From Gemmiger sp. An87 (GTDB lineage: Bacteria > Bacillota > Clostridia > Oscillospirales > Ruminococcaceae): a stretch of DNA of 47,440 nucleotides. The DNA is taken from NCBI RefSeq assembly GCF_002159185.1, contig NZ_NFHD01000027.1:1-47440 (forward strand), written 5' to 3'. Of this stretch, positions 1 to 8,301 are shown piece by piece (position 1 is the first letter of the stretch; every line of letters starts with the position of its first letter). The position numbers and the translations under genes were made by a program. The notes below the pieces were generated by a model. The model was not told where the DNA came from. It ran no database searches and saw nothing but the letters and a program-made list of their open reading frames with translations.

Positions 1-60
1 TCTTTACCAGCATTTTTATCACCCCACACCATTATACCGCATTCCCTTTCCTTATACGAG

Positions 61-87
61 AAAAAAACCACCGATAGGTGGCCTTTT
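61..87. terminator. Bidirectional intrinsic terminator
   Basis: A short hairpin (arms 68-72 and 77-81, loop GATA) is flanked by seven A on the left and five T on the right. It can terminate in either direction. Reading leftward it follows the MATE gene and gives a run of U, so it probably ends that transcript. Confidence 0.7.
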
Positions 88-99
88 TCGACAGGCTGA

Positions 100-130
100 G
101 AGGAAGCCCGCATGGGCTTCCTCTTTTTTA
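100..130 (+). terminator. Intrinsic terminator, rightward
   Basis: A perfect 10-bp stem (arms 100-109 and 114-123, loop GCAT) is followed by T at 124-129. It would end a rightward transcript entering from the left edge of the window. It also faces the convergent MATE gene. Confidence 0.75.
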
Positions 131-151
131 TTTGCTTTTACAATCAGGCAA

Positions 152-1531
152 TCAGGCCTCAGCGGAGACCGCGGGCTGGCGGTCCTCCTTGGACAGCCAT
201 TTGCCGCACTTGTAATAGATCACAAAGCAGATGCTGGTAATGACCCAGCTGATGGGATAGCTGGCCAGCACGGTGGTGATCTCCTTGCGGAAGGGAACCA
301 CCAGGAAGACCCACAAAATACGCAGGCCGCACACGCCGCTGCCGGTGAGGATCATTGGGATCAGTGCCTGACCGCAGCCGCGGATGGCACCGGACAGAAT
401 CTCAATGCACACGAAGGTCACGTAGTAGGGCATCAGGTGATGAACCATCACGGTGCCGATTTCCAGCACGGCCGCATCCTGGGTGAACATGCGCAGGAAA
501 ATCCCCGAGCAGCTGACCATCAATACACTCATGGCCACCGCGGTGCCCGCGCACATGGCAAGGCAGACATGCACGCTCTTGCGCACTCGGCTGTACAGCC
601 CCGCGCCGTAGTTCTGGCCCGCAAAGGTGGTGATGGCAATGCCGTAAGCACCGCTGACCATCCAGAAGAAGCCGTCCACCTTGGAAAAGCTGGTCCAGGC
701 GGCCACCGTGTCGGTGCCGAAGGAGTTGATGCAGCTTTGCAGGATCACGTTGGAAATGGCATACATATTGCCCTGAATGCCTGCCGGGATGCCCACCTGC
801 AGCACCCGGCTCAGGCTGGCCTTGTCGAAGCACAGCTGGGTTTTGTCCAGCCGGTAGATGGCTGAGGTGCCCGTCAGCGAGATGTATACCAGAGCGGCGC
901 TCACCCACTGGGAAATCATGGTGGCAAGGCCCGCACCCAGTGCGCCCAGACCCATCACCGCCACAAACAGGATGTCCAGCACGATGTTCACCAGACAAGC
1001 CACGATCAAGAAGTACAGCGGGCGTTTGGTGTCGCCCACCGCGCGCAGAATACCCGCGCCCACGTTGTAAAAGAAGGAAGGGATCATACCCAGGCAGTAA
1101 GCAATCAGGTACTGCACCGCGTACCCCATCACGTCGTCCGGTGTGCCCATGGCCAGCAGGGCCGGCCGGGCTGCCAGCACGCCCACCACGGTGAACACCA
1201 GGCCGCCCACCAGCGACATAGCCGCCGAGGTGTGCACGGTCTTGCTCACCCGCTCCGGGTCCCGTGCGCCCACGCCCTGAGCCACCACGACAGTGGTACC
1301 GGCCGCCACGCCGGTGAACAGGTTGACCACAATGTTCACCAGGTTGCTGGTGCCGCCGCCCACCGCGGCCAGCGCCTGCTTGCCCACGAACTGACCCACA
1401 ATGATGGCGTCGAAGGTGTTGTAAAGCTGCTGGAAGAAGGTACCGAACAGAATGGGGAAAAAGAACACCAGGATCTGCTTCCAGATCACGCCCTGGGTGA
1501 TCTGGTTTTCCGCGCTGACGGAACGCGACAT
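152..1531 (-). CDS. MATE family multidrug/Na+ antiporter
   Basis: A 459-residue polytopic membrane protein of the MATE (DinF/NorM-like) family. These proteins export cationic drugs or metabolites in exchange for Na+ or H+. About twelve hydrophobic segments are visible in two similar halves. The start of the first helix (PILFGTFFQQLYNTFDAIIV) and the following GKQALAAVGG are typical of the clostridial MATE group. The start chosen is MSRSVS at 1531, with an AGAGG-like Shine-Dalgarno upstream; an in-frame extension of 17 residues lacks a ribosome site. The gene is monocistronic, with its own promoter and a terminator at 61-87. The substrate cannot be read from the sequence. Confidence 0.93.
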   Translation of the reverse strand: MSRSVSAENQITQGVIWKQILVFFFPILFGTFFQQLYNTFDAIIVGQFVGKQALAAVGGGTSNLVNIVVNLFTGVAAGTTVVVAQGVGARDPERVSKTVHTSAAMSLVGGLVFTVVGVLAARPALLAMGTPDDVMGYAVQYLIAYCLGMIPSFFYNVGAGILRAVGDTKRPLYFLIVACLVNIVLDILFVAVMGLGALGAGLATMISQWVSAALVYISLTGTSAIYRLDKTQLCFDKASLSRVLQVGIPAGIQGNMYAISNVILQSCINSFGTDTVAAWTSFSKVDGFFWMVSGAYGIAITTFAGQNYGAGLYSRVRKSVHVCLAMCAGTAVAMSVLMVSCSGIFLRMFTQDAAVLEIGTVMVHHLMPYYVTFVCIEILSGAIRGCGQALIPMILTGSGVCGLRILWVFLVVPFRKEITTVLASYPISWVITSICFVIYYKCGKWLSKEDRQPAVSAEA

Positions 1532-1604
1532 ATCACAAAAACCTCTTTTCTGAAATTCACTCCCGGGGGCCGCGGCCCTCATAAAAACACTTGAAAGCCA
1601 GAAC

Positions 1605-1633
1605 AGTATAGCACGATTGCACCGCCGTGTCGA
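1605..1633 (-). promoter_or_regulatory. Promoter of MATE gene
   Basis: On the minus strand, -35 TCGACA (1628-1633) and -10 TATACT (1605-1610) are 17 bp apart. A TG dinucleotide stands one base before the -10 hexamer, giving an extended -10. The promoter faces the MATE gene and is divergent from the response-regulator promoter 50 bp away. Confidence 0.65.
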
Positions 1634-1678
1634 CCATCGTTATTTGTTTGGCACAAATTCGGTAATTTGCCCAAAGCC

Positions 1679-1708
1679 ATGACAAGTTCGCAACAACTTC
1701 TTTATAAT
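1679..1708 (+). promoter_or_regulatory. Promoter of two-component operon with embedded 16-bp palindrome
   Basis: -35 ATGACA (1679-1684) and -10 TATAAT (1703-1708) are separated by 18 bp. A 16-bp imperfect palindrome, AAGTTCGCAACAACTT (1684-1699), fills the spacer. The same site recurs, 13 of 16 bases identical, upstream of the lipoprotein genes at 3833. Its position suggests autoregulation by the response regulator; this is inference. Confidence 0.6.
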
Positions 1709-1762
1709 ATAAAGGCAGAATATCCACGCTCTCAGCCGTGCGCAGAAAGGAAGACCCCCTCC

Positions 1763-2416
1763 ATGGCACACATTCTCATCGCCGAAGACGAAACCGCCAT
1801 CAACAATCTGATCCGCTCCAATTTGAAGCTGGTGGGCCACAGCTGCGCCCAAGCCTTCACCGGGCCCGAGGCGCTGGAGCTGGCCCAGAGCCAGACCTTT
1901 GATCTGGTGCTGCTGGACGTGATGCTCCCCGGACTGGACGGCTTTGCCGTGAAGGCCAATCTGCCCGCCGGGCTGCCGGTGATTTTCGTGACCGCAAAGA
2001 CCAGTCTGTCGGACAAGCTGCAGGGACTGGGCCTTGGCGCGGAGGACTACATTGTGAAGCCCTTTGAGGTGCTGGAGCTGCTGGCCCGGGTGGAGATCGT
2101 GCTGCGGCGGGGCGGCAAATCCGCCCGTACCTTCACGCTGGACGGGCTGCGGGTGGATCTGGACGCCCACCGGGTTTTTCTGCGGGAGGAAGAAGTCCCC
2201 CTCACGCCCCAGGAATACAGCCTGCTGGAGGTGCTCATCACCAACCGGAACCTGGCGCTCAGCCGGGAAAAGCTGCTGAACCTGGCCTGGGGCTACGACT
2301 ACGAGGGCGAGAGCCGCACGGTGGATGCCCACATCCAGCGGCTGCGCAAAAAGCTGGAGCTGGAAAATCGCATCCAGACCGTTTACAAGCTGGGCTACCG
2401 GCTCAGCACCCGCTGA
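1763..2416 (+). CDS. OmpR/PhoB-family response regulator
   Basis: 217 residues. The N-terminal receiver domain (about 1-115) has the acidic pair ED near residue 8, the phospho-acceptor Asp in LLDVMLPGLDG (about residue 52), Thr in FVTAKT and Lys in YIVKPFE. The C-terminal winged helix (about 125-217) has the usual LTPQEYSLLEVL, SRTVDAHIQRLRKKLE and YKLGYRL signatures. The start is ATG 1763 after AGAAAGGAAG; a longer frame upstream lacks a ribosome site. The sensor kinase gene starts 13 bp downstream. With the kinase it likely controls the two lipoproteins that follow, because a shared palindrome lies at both promoters. Confidence 0.93.
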   Translation: MAHILIAEDETAINNLIRSNLKLVGHSCAQAFTGPEALELAQSQTFDLVLLDVMLPGLDGFAVKANLPAGLPVIFVTAKTSLSDKLQGLGLGAEDYIVKPFEVLELLARVEIVLRRGGKSARTFTLDGLRVDLDAHRVFLREEEVPLTPQEYSLLEVLITNRNLALSREKLLNLAWGYDYEGESRTVDAHIQRLRKKLELENRIQTVYKLGYRLSTR

Positions 2417-2429
2417 ACGAGGCGTTTTC

Positions 2430-3845
2430 ATGAAAAAGATCACTCTGAAATACTGGCAGAAAACCTATCTGGCCACGCTGGCGCTGTTTCTCTGCTGCCT
2501 TGCGGGCAGCATCGGGGCGGTGTTCAGCCTGGGGCAGCGGCAGAATTTTTCCTCCACCGTGAACGAGGCCCTGGCCCAGCAGCAATACCTGATGCAGAGC
2601 CTCGTGCAGGACGCTCAGGCCGTGGCGGCCTCCCGCCCGGCGGCGCTGCCTAATCTGTATGAATACTATTCCACCCAGTACGCGGGCGGCGGCATCCCGC
2701 TGGAGGTGACGGAACAGGACACGGTGCTCTACTCCACCTTGCCCACCGTGGAGGGCGAACGCACCCGGCCGGAGGTCCCCCAGGGGCAGCGGGTCTATCT
2801 GGTACTGCCCACCGAGGAGGGGCGTCAGCTGTTTGTCTCCTCCCGGCTTGCCACCGTCTCGCCGGATACTATCGTCACCTGCGCCTTCCCCATGGAGGGA
2901 TTTTATCAGGAGTGGGCCCGCATCCGGCTGCTGTTTCTCATCATCGGCGGGGTGGTGAGCGGCGTGTTCGCCATTGCTTTATATCTTGTACTGGCCCGGA
3001 TGTACCGGCCGTTGGCCCAGGTGACCGGCACCGCTCGGGCCATTGCGGCGGGTGACCTTGCCGCCCGTGCACCGGACAAGCGTCAGGACGAGGTGGGCGA
3101 GCTGGGCCGTGCCATGAATCAGATGGCGGGTCAGGTACAGCACAAGATCGACGAGCTGGAGACCGCCGCCAGCCAGAAGCAGCAGCTGATCGACAATCTG
3201 GCCCACGAGATGCGCACGCCCCTCACCGCCATCGGCGGCTGGGCCGAGACCATGCAGCGGGCCCAGATGGACCCGGAGGAGCTGCTGGAGGCCACCGACA
3301 CCATTCTGTTCGAGAGCCGCCGGGTGCTGGCGCTGAGCCAGCAGCTTTTGAAGCTGAGCGTGCTGCGCAGCGAGCCGCTGGAGCTGGCCCCGGTGGATGC
3401 AGCCCAGCTGCTGCGCCGGGTAGAGCGCACCATCGGCCCCAAGGCCCGGGCCCGGCAGGTGGACTTCGCGGTGCTGCCCCCCGACGGACCGTTGGAGCTT
3501 TCGGCCGATGAGGTACTGCTGGAAAGTCTGCTGGTGAATCTGTGCGATAACGGTGTGAAAGCCTGCGCCGCCGGGGGCCGGGTGCGGCTGCTGGCCCACC
3601 GTGTGCCGGGCCGGGTGATGTTTGTGGTGACCGACGACGGCCGGGGCATGGACCGGGAGACACTGGCCCACCTGGGCGAGCCCTTTTACCGGGCGGACAA
3701 GGCCCGCAGCCGGGCCGAGGGCGGGGCCGGACTGGGGCTTTCGCTCTGCTTTGCCATCGCCCGCCGTCACGGCGCGCAGCTGGAATTCGAAAGCCAACCG
3801 GGCCGGGGCACCCGGGCCACCGTGACTTTTACAACTTCGCAATAA
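2430..3845 (+). CDS. Sensor histidine kinase with HAMP domain
   Basis: 471 residues, membrane-bound partner of the preceding regulator. A first transmembrane helix lies near residues 12-32, then an extracytoplasmic sensor region of about 135 residues, and a second helix (FLIIGGVVSGVFAIALYLVL). The HAMP domain begins at RMYRPLAQVTG. The H-box is NLAHEMRTPLTAI, with the phosphorylated His. The ATPase domain shows NLCDNGVKAC (N box), TDDGRGM (G1) and GGAGLGLSL (G2). ATG 2430 was chosen by the kinase-like N terminus MKKITLKYWQK; the regulator stop is 13 bp upstream. The stop codon TAA lies inside the second copy of the shared palindrome. The signal sensed is unknown. Confidence 0.93.
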   Translation: MKKITLKYWQKTYLATLALFLCCLAGSIGAVFSLGQRQNFSSTVNEALAQQQYLMQSLVQDAQAVAASRPAALPNLYEYYSTQYAGGGIPLEVTEQDTVLYSTLPTVEGERTRPEVPQGQRVYLVLPTEEGRQLFVSSRLATVSPDTIVTCAFPMEGFYQEWARIRLLFLIIGGVVSGVFAIALYLVLARMYRPLAQVTGTARAIAAGDLAARAPDKRQDEVGELGRAMNQMAGQVQHKIDELETAASQKQQLIDNLAHEMRTPLTAIGGWAETMQRAQMDPEELLEATDTILFESRRVLALSQQLLKLSVLRSEPLELAPVDAAQLLRRVERTIGPKARARQVDFAVLPPDGPLELSADEVLLESLLVNLCDNGVKACAAGGRVRLLAHRVPGRVMFVVTDDGRGMDRETLAHLGEPFYRADKARSRAEGGAGLGLSLCFAIARRHGAQLEFESQPGRGTRATVTFTTSQ

Positions 3846-3869
3846 GTTTTTACCGCTTCGCAACACCCC
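3833..3869 (+). promoter_or_regulatory. Candidate response-regulator binding sites before lipoprotein pair
   Basis: AACTTCGCAATAAGTT (3833-3848) is a 16-bp palindrome that matches 13 of 16 bases with the site in the two-component promoter (1684-1699). A second partial copy, TTCGCAACA (3857-3865), begins 21 bp after the TTCGCAA core of the first, two helical turns away. A third, looser TTGCGGCAA lies at 3877-3885. The nearby -10 (TAGACT, 3897) is poor, which would suit an activator-dependent promoter. Confidence 0.5.
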
Positions 3870-3957
3870 GCACCTTTTGCGGCAACAGCCGGGAAGTAGA
3901 CTAAAGCCAGAAAACAGGCCGGGGCCTTCCACCCCCGGCTGCGCCAAGGAGGATGTT

Positions 3958-4743
3958 ATGATGAATCTTCGCCCCATTGCCCTCAGCCTGACGGCCACCC
4001 TGGCTCTGACCGGCTTTTCCGCCTGCTCCGCTCCCGGCAAGACCCCGGTGGCAGTGAGCGACCCGGTGAGTGCAGCCGTAAATACCGCCGGGCAGATCGT
4101 GGAGGATTATGACTTCCGTTTTATCGACCGAACTGCCGAGAAGATCGAGGAGTACAAAACCTACGACTATACCGAAGGACACCCCACGCCTGCCCTGCTC
4201 CGGCCGGAATTCCTGCCCACTCAGGACATCGCCAAAAAGGCGGGCGAGCTGTGCCAGTCTGCCCTGGGGATGGACCTTTCCTCCCAGCTGATTGCTCTGT
4301 GCTATATGGAGGACCCGAACCTTTCCCGCACCCAGTCAGTGGTAGAGGCCAGCGTGCCCATTCCCAGCAGCCAGGAAAACCCGCTCTTCCAACGTGCCGC
4401 CGAGGTGTGGCTGCGCATGGACCCTGTGACCGGTGAGCTGTTCAGCTATTCCCTTTATCCGGGGCAGGGCTGCACCGACCCGGAGCAGCCCCAAAAGGAT
4501 ACCTGGCCCCAGCTGGCACAGGACTTCTGCACCGCGGCAAGCCTGGGGCAAATCCAGAGCACCGAGTTTACGGATGAAGGCAGCGCTTACCAGGACTGGC
4601 TCTGGGCAGTTCTGGAAAACGGCGACACCGCCCTGCTTCAGTTTTCCACCGGCAACACCCTCACTTCCTTTGAGAACGTGACTTCCACCGGCGGGCAGGC
4701 GCGGGTGGATGCTTTGCACAAAAAAGATGCTGTTGACCGCTGA
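3958..4743 (+). CDS. Lipoprotein, tandem paralog 1
   Basis: 261 residues, family not recognised. The signal peptide ends in a lipobox (TGFSAC, Cys near residue 17-18), so the protein should be membrane-anchored outside the cell. After the Cys, SAPGKTPVAVSDPVSA is nearly identical to the next gene product, and the bodies are only distantly similar. An MDPVTGELFSYS segment resembles YpeB/PepSY-like repeats (xxDxxTGxxxxx), and the same pattern, LDAITGQLLKMT, occurs in the partner. The ribosome site AAGGAGG fits either of two adjacent ATG codons (3958 or 3961). It probably belongs to the regulon of the upstream two-component system. Confidence 0.8.
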   Translation: MMNLRPIALSLTATLALTGFSACSAPGKTPVAVSDPVSAAVNTAGQIVEDYDFRFIDRTAEKIEEYKTYDYTEGHPTPALLRPEFLPTQDIAKKAGELCQSALGMDLSSQLIALCYMEDPNLSRTQSVVEASVPIPSSQENPLFQRAAEVWLRMDPVTGELFSYSLYPGQGCTDPEQPQKDTWPQLAQDFCTAASLGQIQSTEFTDEGSAYQDWLWAVLENGDTALLQFSTGNTLTSFENVTSTGGQARVDALHKKDAVDR

Positions 4744-4756
4744 GGAGGGATTCATC

Positions 4757-5521
4757 ATGAAACATTTTTCTGTTCTGACAGCCGCCCTCTGCGCCGCGTT
4801 GCTCTTTTCCGCCTGCTCTGCTCCCGGGCAGACCCCGGTAGCGGTGAGCGACCCGGTAAGTGCCTCCTCCAGCCCCGCGCCGGACCCGGTGAGCGCCGCG
4901 CTGGATTCCTTCGACTACGCCTACCACGATTACACCCAGGAATGGATTGAGGAACGTTCCGGCCCCACGGCCGAGGCCGAGAATCCGGACGGCACCCCCT
5001 ACTCCAAAACCTTTGAAGCCCCGGACGCTGCCTGCATGAATGCGCAGCAGGCAGCAAACCTGGGTGCAAAGCTGATGGAAGCCGCCCACGGGGTAGACCT
5101 TACCCCTTACGAACTGACCGTTTACTCCTTCCGCACCAGCCAATACCAAAACAACGAGCGCTACATCTGGGTTGTGGATTCCTGGGAAGCCCCGGACGAC
5201 ACCGATGAATCCAGCTTTCACTTCCAGGTTGAGCTGGACGCCATCACCGGCCAGCTTTTGAAAATGACCGGCCACCCCTTCGTCTACTCGGACCCCACCG
5301 AGACTTCCGATACCGCAAAGAAGGAATTCATCCGACAGCTGCCTGCCCTGTTTGATGAGATGGACCTGCCCGCAGTAGAGCAGGTAGAGGAAAAGACCAA
5401 CGAATACGACGCCCGCCGGTTCTGGGTAACCACCGCATCCGGCAACTACTGGGTTGCCTGCTACGGCTCGGAATCCGAGTTCCACATCTCTTATCTTGTG
5501 CTGGACGGCGCGTATTCCTGA
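4757..5521 (+). CDS. Lipoprotein, tandem paralog 2
   Basis: 254 residues. The signal peptide and lipobox (LLFSAC) are followed by SAPGQTPVAVSDPVSA, shared almost exactly with the preceding lipoprotein. This points to a local duplication in which only the exported linker stayed conserved. The mature part is acidic. It contains LDAITGQLLKMTG, a PepSY/YpeB-like strand-turn pattern, plus two Trp/Tyr-rich strands near the C terminus (RFWVTTASGNYWVACYG). The start is ATG 4757 after TGAGGAGGGA. The gene follows its paralog by 13 bp and ends at a strong terminator, so both are cotranscribed. No enzymatic motif is seen. Confidence 0.8.
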   Translation: MKHFSVLTAALCAALLFSACSAPGQTPVAVSDPVSASSSPAPDPVSAALDSFDYAYHDYTQEWIEERSGPTAEAENPDGTPYSKTFEAPDAACMNAQQAANLGAKLMEAAHGVDLTPYELTVYSFRTSQYQNNERYIWVVDSWEAPDDTDESSFHFQVELDAITGQLLKMTGHPFVYSDPTETSDTAKKEFIRQLPALFDEMDLPAVEQVEEKTNEYDARRFWVTTASGNYWVACYGSESEFHISYLVLDGAYS

Positions 5522-5529
5522 ACAGCAAC

Positions 5530-5573
5530 GCAGCCCGCCATGGTAGAACGCCATGGCGGGCTGCTTTTGTTTT
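5530..5573 (+). terminator. Intrinsic terminator of two-component/lipoprotein operon
   Basis: A perfect 14-bp stem (arms 5530-5543 and 5551-5564) with a 7-nt loop is followed by TTTTGTTTT. It lies 8 bp after the second lipoprotein stop codon. Confidence 0.9.
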
Positions 5574-5591
5574 GCTTACTTTTTTCATCGG

Positions 5592-6143
5592 TCATGCGGC
5601 CATTGCCCGGCGGCCCACACGGCCTGCCCAGGCCAGCGGCCCCTGGTACACCACCCGCAGCGGCTCCAGATAGGCAAAATCCTCCGGCCGCACCAGGCTG
5701 GGGTGGTCCGGCAGCTCCAGCGCACCGGCCTCCTGCAGGGTCTGGGCCACAAACTGGCTGCACACGAATTTATTCCGCCGCTGGTGGGCAATGCCCAGCC
5801 AGGCCAGCGCCAGGCCCAGCACGTCATAGCCGTAGTCCAGCTGGCGGCGCTCCATCTTTTCCAGCCGGCGGGCGATGCGGTCGTAGGCCTTCTGGCTCAC
5901 CGGCAGCTCCAGCACCAGGCTGTCCGCTGTACCGCTGCGGCCGTAAACCCCATCGTACAGGTTCTCCCGGATGAACCCGGCAGGCAAAGGTGCGATCTCG
6001 TAGCGGCGGGCAAAGCTGTACATCTGCTCCAGGTCCCGGTCCAGCGCCAGACTTACATGGGTATATCGGTTGCCGGTCAGGCCGTGCATGGCCCGGGCAA
6101 ACAGGGTATCGGTGCGGGATAACAATAAGTAAACATTCGGCAT
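5592..6143 (-). CDS. Permuted papain-like / NlpC-P60-type cysteine peptidase-like protein
   Basis: 183 residues, no signal peptide. The order of likely catalytic elements is His first (YTHVSLALDRD, about residue 28) and Cys late (NKFVCSQFVAQ, about residue 140). This is the circularly permuted papain/NlpC-P60 arrangement seen in YaeF/YiiX-like proteins. Such proteins are amidases or acyl-transferases acting on peptide or lipid links; the substrate here is unknown. The start at 6143 has a clear GAAAGGAGC upstream, whereas the longer frame of 60 extra residues lacks one. The gene stands alone on the minus strand, convergent with the lipoprotein operon. Confidence 0.72.
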   Translation of the reverse strand: MPNVYLLLSRTDTLFARAMHGLTGNRYTHVSLALDRDLEQMYSFARRYEIAPLPAGFIRENLYDGVYGRSGTADSLVLELPVSQKAYDRIARRLEKMERRQLDYGYDVLGLALAWLGIAHQRRNKFVCSQFVAQTLQEAGALELPDHPSLVRPEDFAYLEPLRVVYQGPLAWAGRVGRRAMAA

Positions 6144-6301
6144 GATTCTGGCTCCTTTCGCCGCGGCCCTCTGCGGGCGGTATTTTCCCCTCGCCGGGCG
6201 GGCGGTACGCATAGTCGGGCACTTCCTACTGGTTCGGTAGGTTTCCCTTTGCTCATACAACGAGCCTACATCCGCCGGTTCTTCATCTTTTTTCAAAAAA
6301 A

Positions 6302-6330
6302 TTGACACACCGCCCGCTTGCACCTATAAT
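6302..6330 (+). promoter_or_regulatory. Consensus sigma-A promoter of GNAT-hflX
   Basis: TTGACA (6302-6307), a 17-bp spacer and TATAAT (6325-6330) match the consensus at all twelve positions. It lies 47 bp before the acetyltransferase ATG. Confidence 0.9.
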
Positions 6331-6376
6331 AAAAGCACTTTCCCCGGGCAGCGGGGCGATGAGAAGGGAGATTTCC

Positions 6377-6961
6377 ATGCGCCATCTGGGCACACAGGTC
6401 CTGGAAACCGAGCGGCTGATTCTGCGGCCGATGACCACCGGCGACGCCATTCCCATGTTCGAAACCTGGGCAAACGACCCGCAGGTGACCCGCTTTCTGC
6501 GCTGGGAACCTCACAGGGACTGGCTGGAGACCGCCCAGCTGCTGGCCGCCTGGGAGTCCCTTTACCAGAACCCGGACTACTACCAGTGGGCTGTCTGCCT
6601 GCGCGGATCGGATGCGCCCTTCGGCAGCATCAGTGTGATGGAGGGCGAGGAACAGGACTCCGCCTGCTGGCATGCTCCCGGCCTGGACCCTTCCGCCGGG
6701 GTTTGGGAGGCGGGCTACTGCTATGGCCGGGCCTTCTGGGGCAAGGGCTACGCCACCGAGGCTTTATGCGCCGTGCGGGATTTCTGGTTCAAGGAAGTGG
6801 GCGGGCCCTGGCTGGCCTGCTGCCATGCCACAGAAAACCCCGCCAGCGGCCGGGTGATGGAAAAGGCCGGATGGGTGTGGGACCACGACAGCCTTTACCA
6901 CAAATTCGACGGCACCCCGGTGGCCTGCCGATGCTATGTGAACCGAAACCCGAATTTCTGA
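6377..6961 (+). CDS. GNAT family N-acetyltransferase (RimJ/RimL-like)
   Basis: 194 residues. The opening LETERLILRPMTTGDA is the hallmark of the RimJ/RimL-type GNAT group. The acetyl-CoA binding region reads YCYGRAFWGKGYATEAL (about 116-132), and the C-terminal ENPASGRVMEKAGW is the usual family ending. These enzymes acetylate N-terminal amines of proteins or small molecules, and the target is not evident. The start is ATG 6377 after GAAGGGAG. hflX begins 33 bp downstream without a terminator, so the two probably share the consensus promoter. Confidence 0.9.
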   Translation: MRHLGTQVLETERLILRPMTTGDAIPMFETWANDPQVTRFLRWEPHRDWLETAQLLAAWESLYQNPDYYQWAVCLRGSDAPFGSISVMEGEEQDSACWHAPGLDPSAGVWEAGYCYGRAFWGKGYATEALCAVRDFWFKEVGGPWLACCHATENPASGRVMEKAGWVWDHDSLYHKFDGTPVACRCYVNRNPNF

Positions 6962-6994
6962 CGTGATAATTTGACAGCGATAAAAGGAGCTTAT

Positions 6995-8257
6995 ATGAGT
7001 GAACTGATGATTCAAGACAAGGAGCCGGTGAAGGTTGTCCTGCTGGGGCTGGATCTGGGCCAGTTTGACGCGGACCGGAGCATGGACGAGCTGAGCGCTC
7101 TGTGCGAGGCCAACGGCATGGAGGCGGTGGCTCAGATCGTGCAGCGGCGCGCCGCCCCCGAGGCGGGCACCCTGCTGGGCGAGGGCAAGCTGGAGGAGGC
7201 CAAGCTCTACTGCCAGAACCTGGGGGCGGAGACGGCCATCTTTGACGGCGAGCTTTCCGGCAGTCAGATCCGCAACCTGTCTGAGCGGCTGGACGTGGAG
7301 GTGCTGGACCGCACCATGCTGATTCTGGAAATTTTCCGCAGCCGGGCCGTGACCAATGAAGGCAAGGTGCAGACCGAGCTGGCTATGCTGCGCTATCGGC
7401 TGCCCCGGCTGCAGGGTCTGGGCGAAAGCCTGTCCCGCCAGGGCGGCGGCGGCGGTGGCGGCGGCGGTGCCCGGCGCGGCGCAGGCGAAAGCAAGCTGGA
7501 ATACGACCGGCGGCACATCCACCGACGCATCGAAGCGCTGGAGCAGAAGCTCACCGAGCTGGAAAAACGCCGCGGCGAGAACCGCCGGGCCCGCCAGAAG
7601 GCAGGAACTCCGGTGATCAGCCTGGTGGGCTACACCAACGTGGGCAAATCCAGCCTGTTGAACGCCCTGTGCGGGGCCGAGGTTATGGAGGCGGACATGC
7701 TGTTCGCCACCCTGGACCCCACCGCCCGCAAGCTGACTCTGCCCAGCGGTTTGAACGTAATCGCGGTGGATACCGTAGGCTTTGTGAGCCGCCTGCCCCA
7801 CAAGCTGGTGGAGGCCTTCAAGAGCACTCTGGAGGAGGCCGCCTATTCTGACGTGATCGTGAAGGTGGCGGATGCCGCCGACGAGGAGCGGGAGGAGCAG
7901 CTGACCATCACCGATCAGGTGCTGGCGGAGCTGGGCTGCGAGAGCATCCCCCAGCTGACCGTGTACAACAAGTGCGACAAGGCCGGAGCCACTCCCTTCG
8001 ACCCGGCGGTGATTCTGACCAGCGCCAAGACCGGCCAGGGTCTGGACGATCTGCTGGCCGCGCTGGATGCCGCCCTCTCGGACCGGGTGCGGGCGGTGAA
8101 GCTGGTGCTCCCCTACGACAAGCTGGGGCTGGCCGAGGCCATGCGCAGCCGGGGCAGCGTTTCGGTGGAGGACTACCGGGAAAACGGAGTCTACTTCGAG
8201 GGCTTTGTGAAGAGCAGCGACCTGCATATTTATCTGCCCTATCTTTTGGAAAACTGA
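6995..8257 (+). CDS. hflX: GTPase HflX, ribosome-associated
   Basis: 420 residues, the usual HflX length. The N-terminal HflX domain includes GTLLGEGKLEE, and a glycine run (about 149-157, then ARRGAGESKLE) forms the linker before the helical hairpin. The G domain begins near residue 210 with GYTNVGKSSLLNAL (G1), DPTARKL (G2), DTVGFV (G3), NKCDK (G4) and TSAKTG (G5). HflX binds the 50S subunit and splits stalled or hibernating 70S ribosomes under stress. The start is ATG 6995 with AAAAGGAG upstream. It ends in a strong terminator. Confidence 0.97.
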   Translation: MSELMIQDKEPVKVVLLGLDLGQFDADRSMDELSALCEANGMEAVAQIVQRRAAPEAGTLLGEGKLEEAKLYCQNLGAETAIFDGELSGSQIRNLSERLDVEVLDRTMLILEIFRSRAVTNEGKVQTELAMLRYRLPRLQGLGESLSRQGGGGGGGGGARRGAGESKLEYDRRHIHRRIEALEQKLTELEKRRGENRRARQKAGTPVISLVGYTNVGKSSLLNALCGAEVMEADMLFATLDPTARKLTLPSGLNVIAVDTVGFVSRLPHKLVEAFKSTLEEAAYSDVIVKVADAADEEREEQLTITDQVLAELGCESIPQLTVYNKCDKAGATPFDPAVILTSAKTGQGLDDLLAALDAALSDRVRAVKLVLPYDKLGLAEAMRSRGSVSVEDYRENGVYFEGFVKSSDLHIYLPYLLEN

Positions 8258-8263
8258 ACAAAA

Positions 8264-8301
8264 GCAGAAAGGCCCGCCGGAAAACCGGCGGGCCTTTCTG
8301 C
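8264..8301 (+). terminator. Intrinsic terminator of hflX
   Basis: A 17-bp perfect stem (8264-8280 and 8285-8301) with loop AAAA lies just after the hflX stop. There is no long T run after it, but the AAAGGC/GCCTTT base gives U-rich pairing. Confidence 0.8.
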
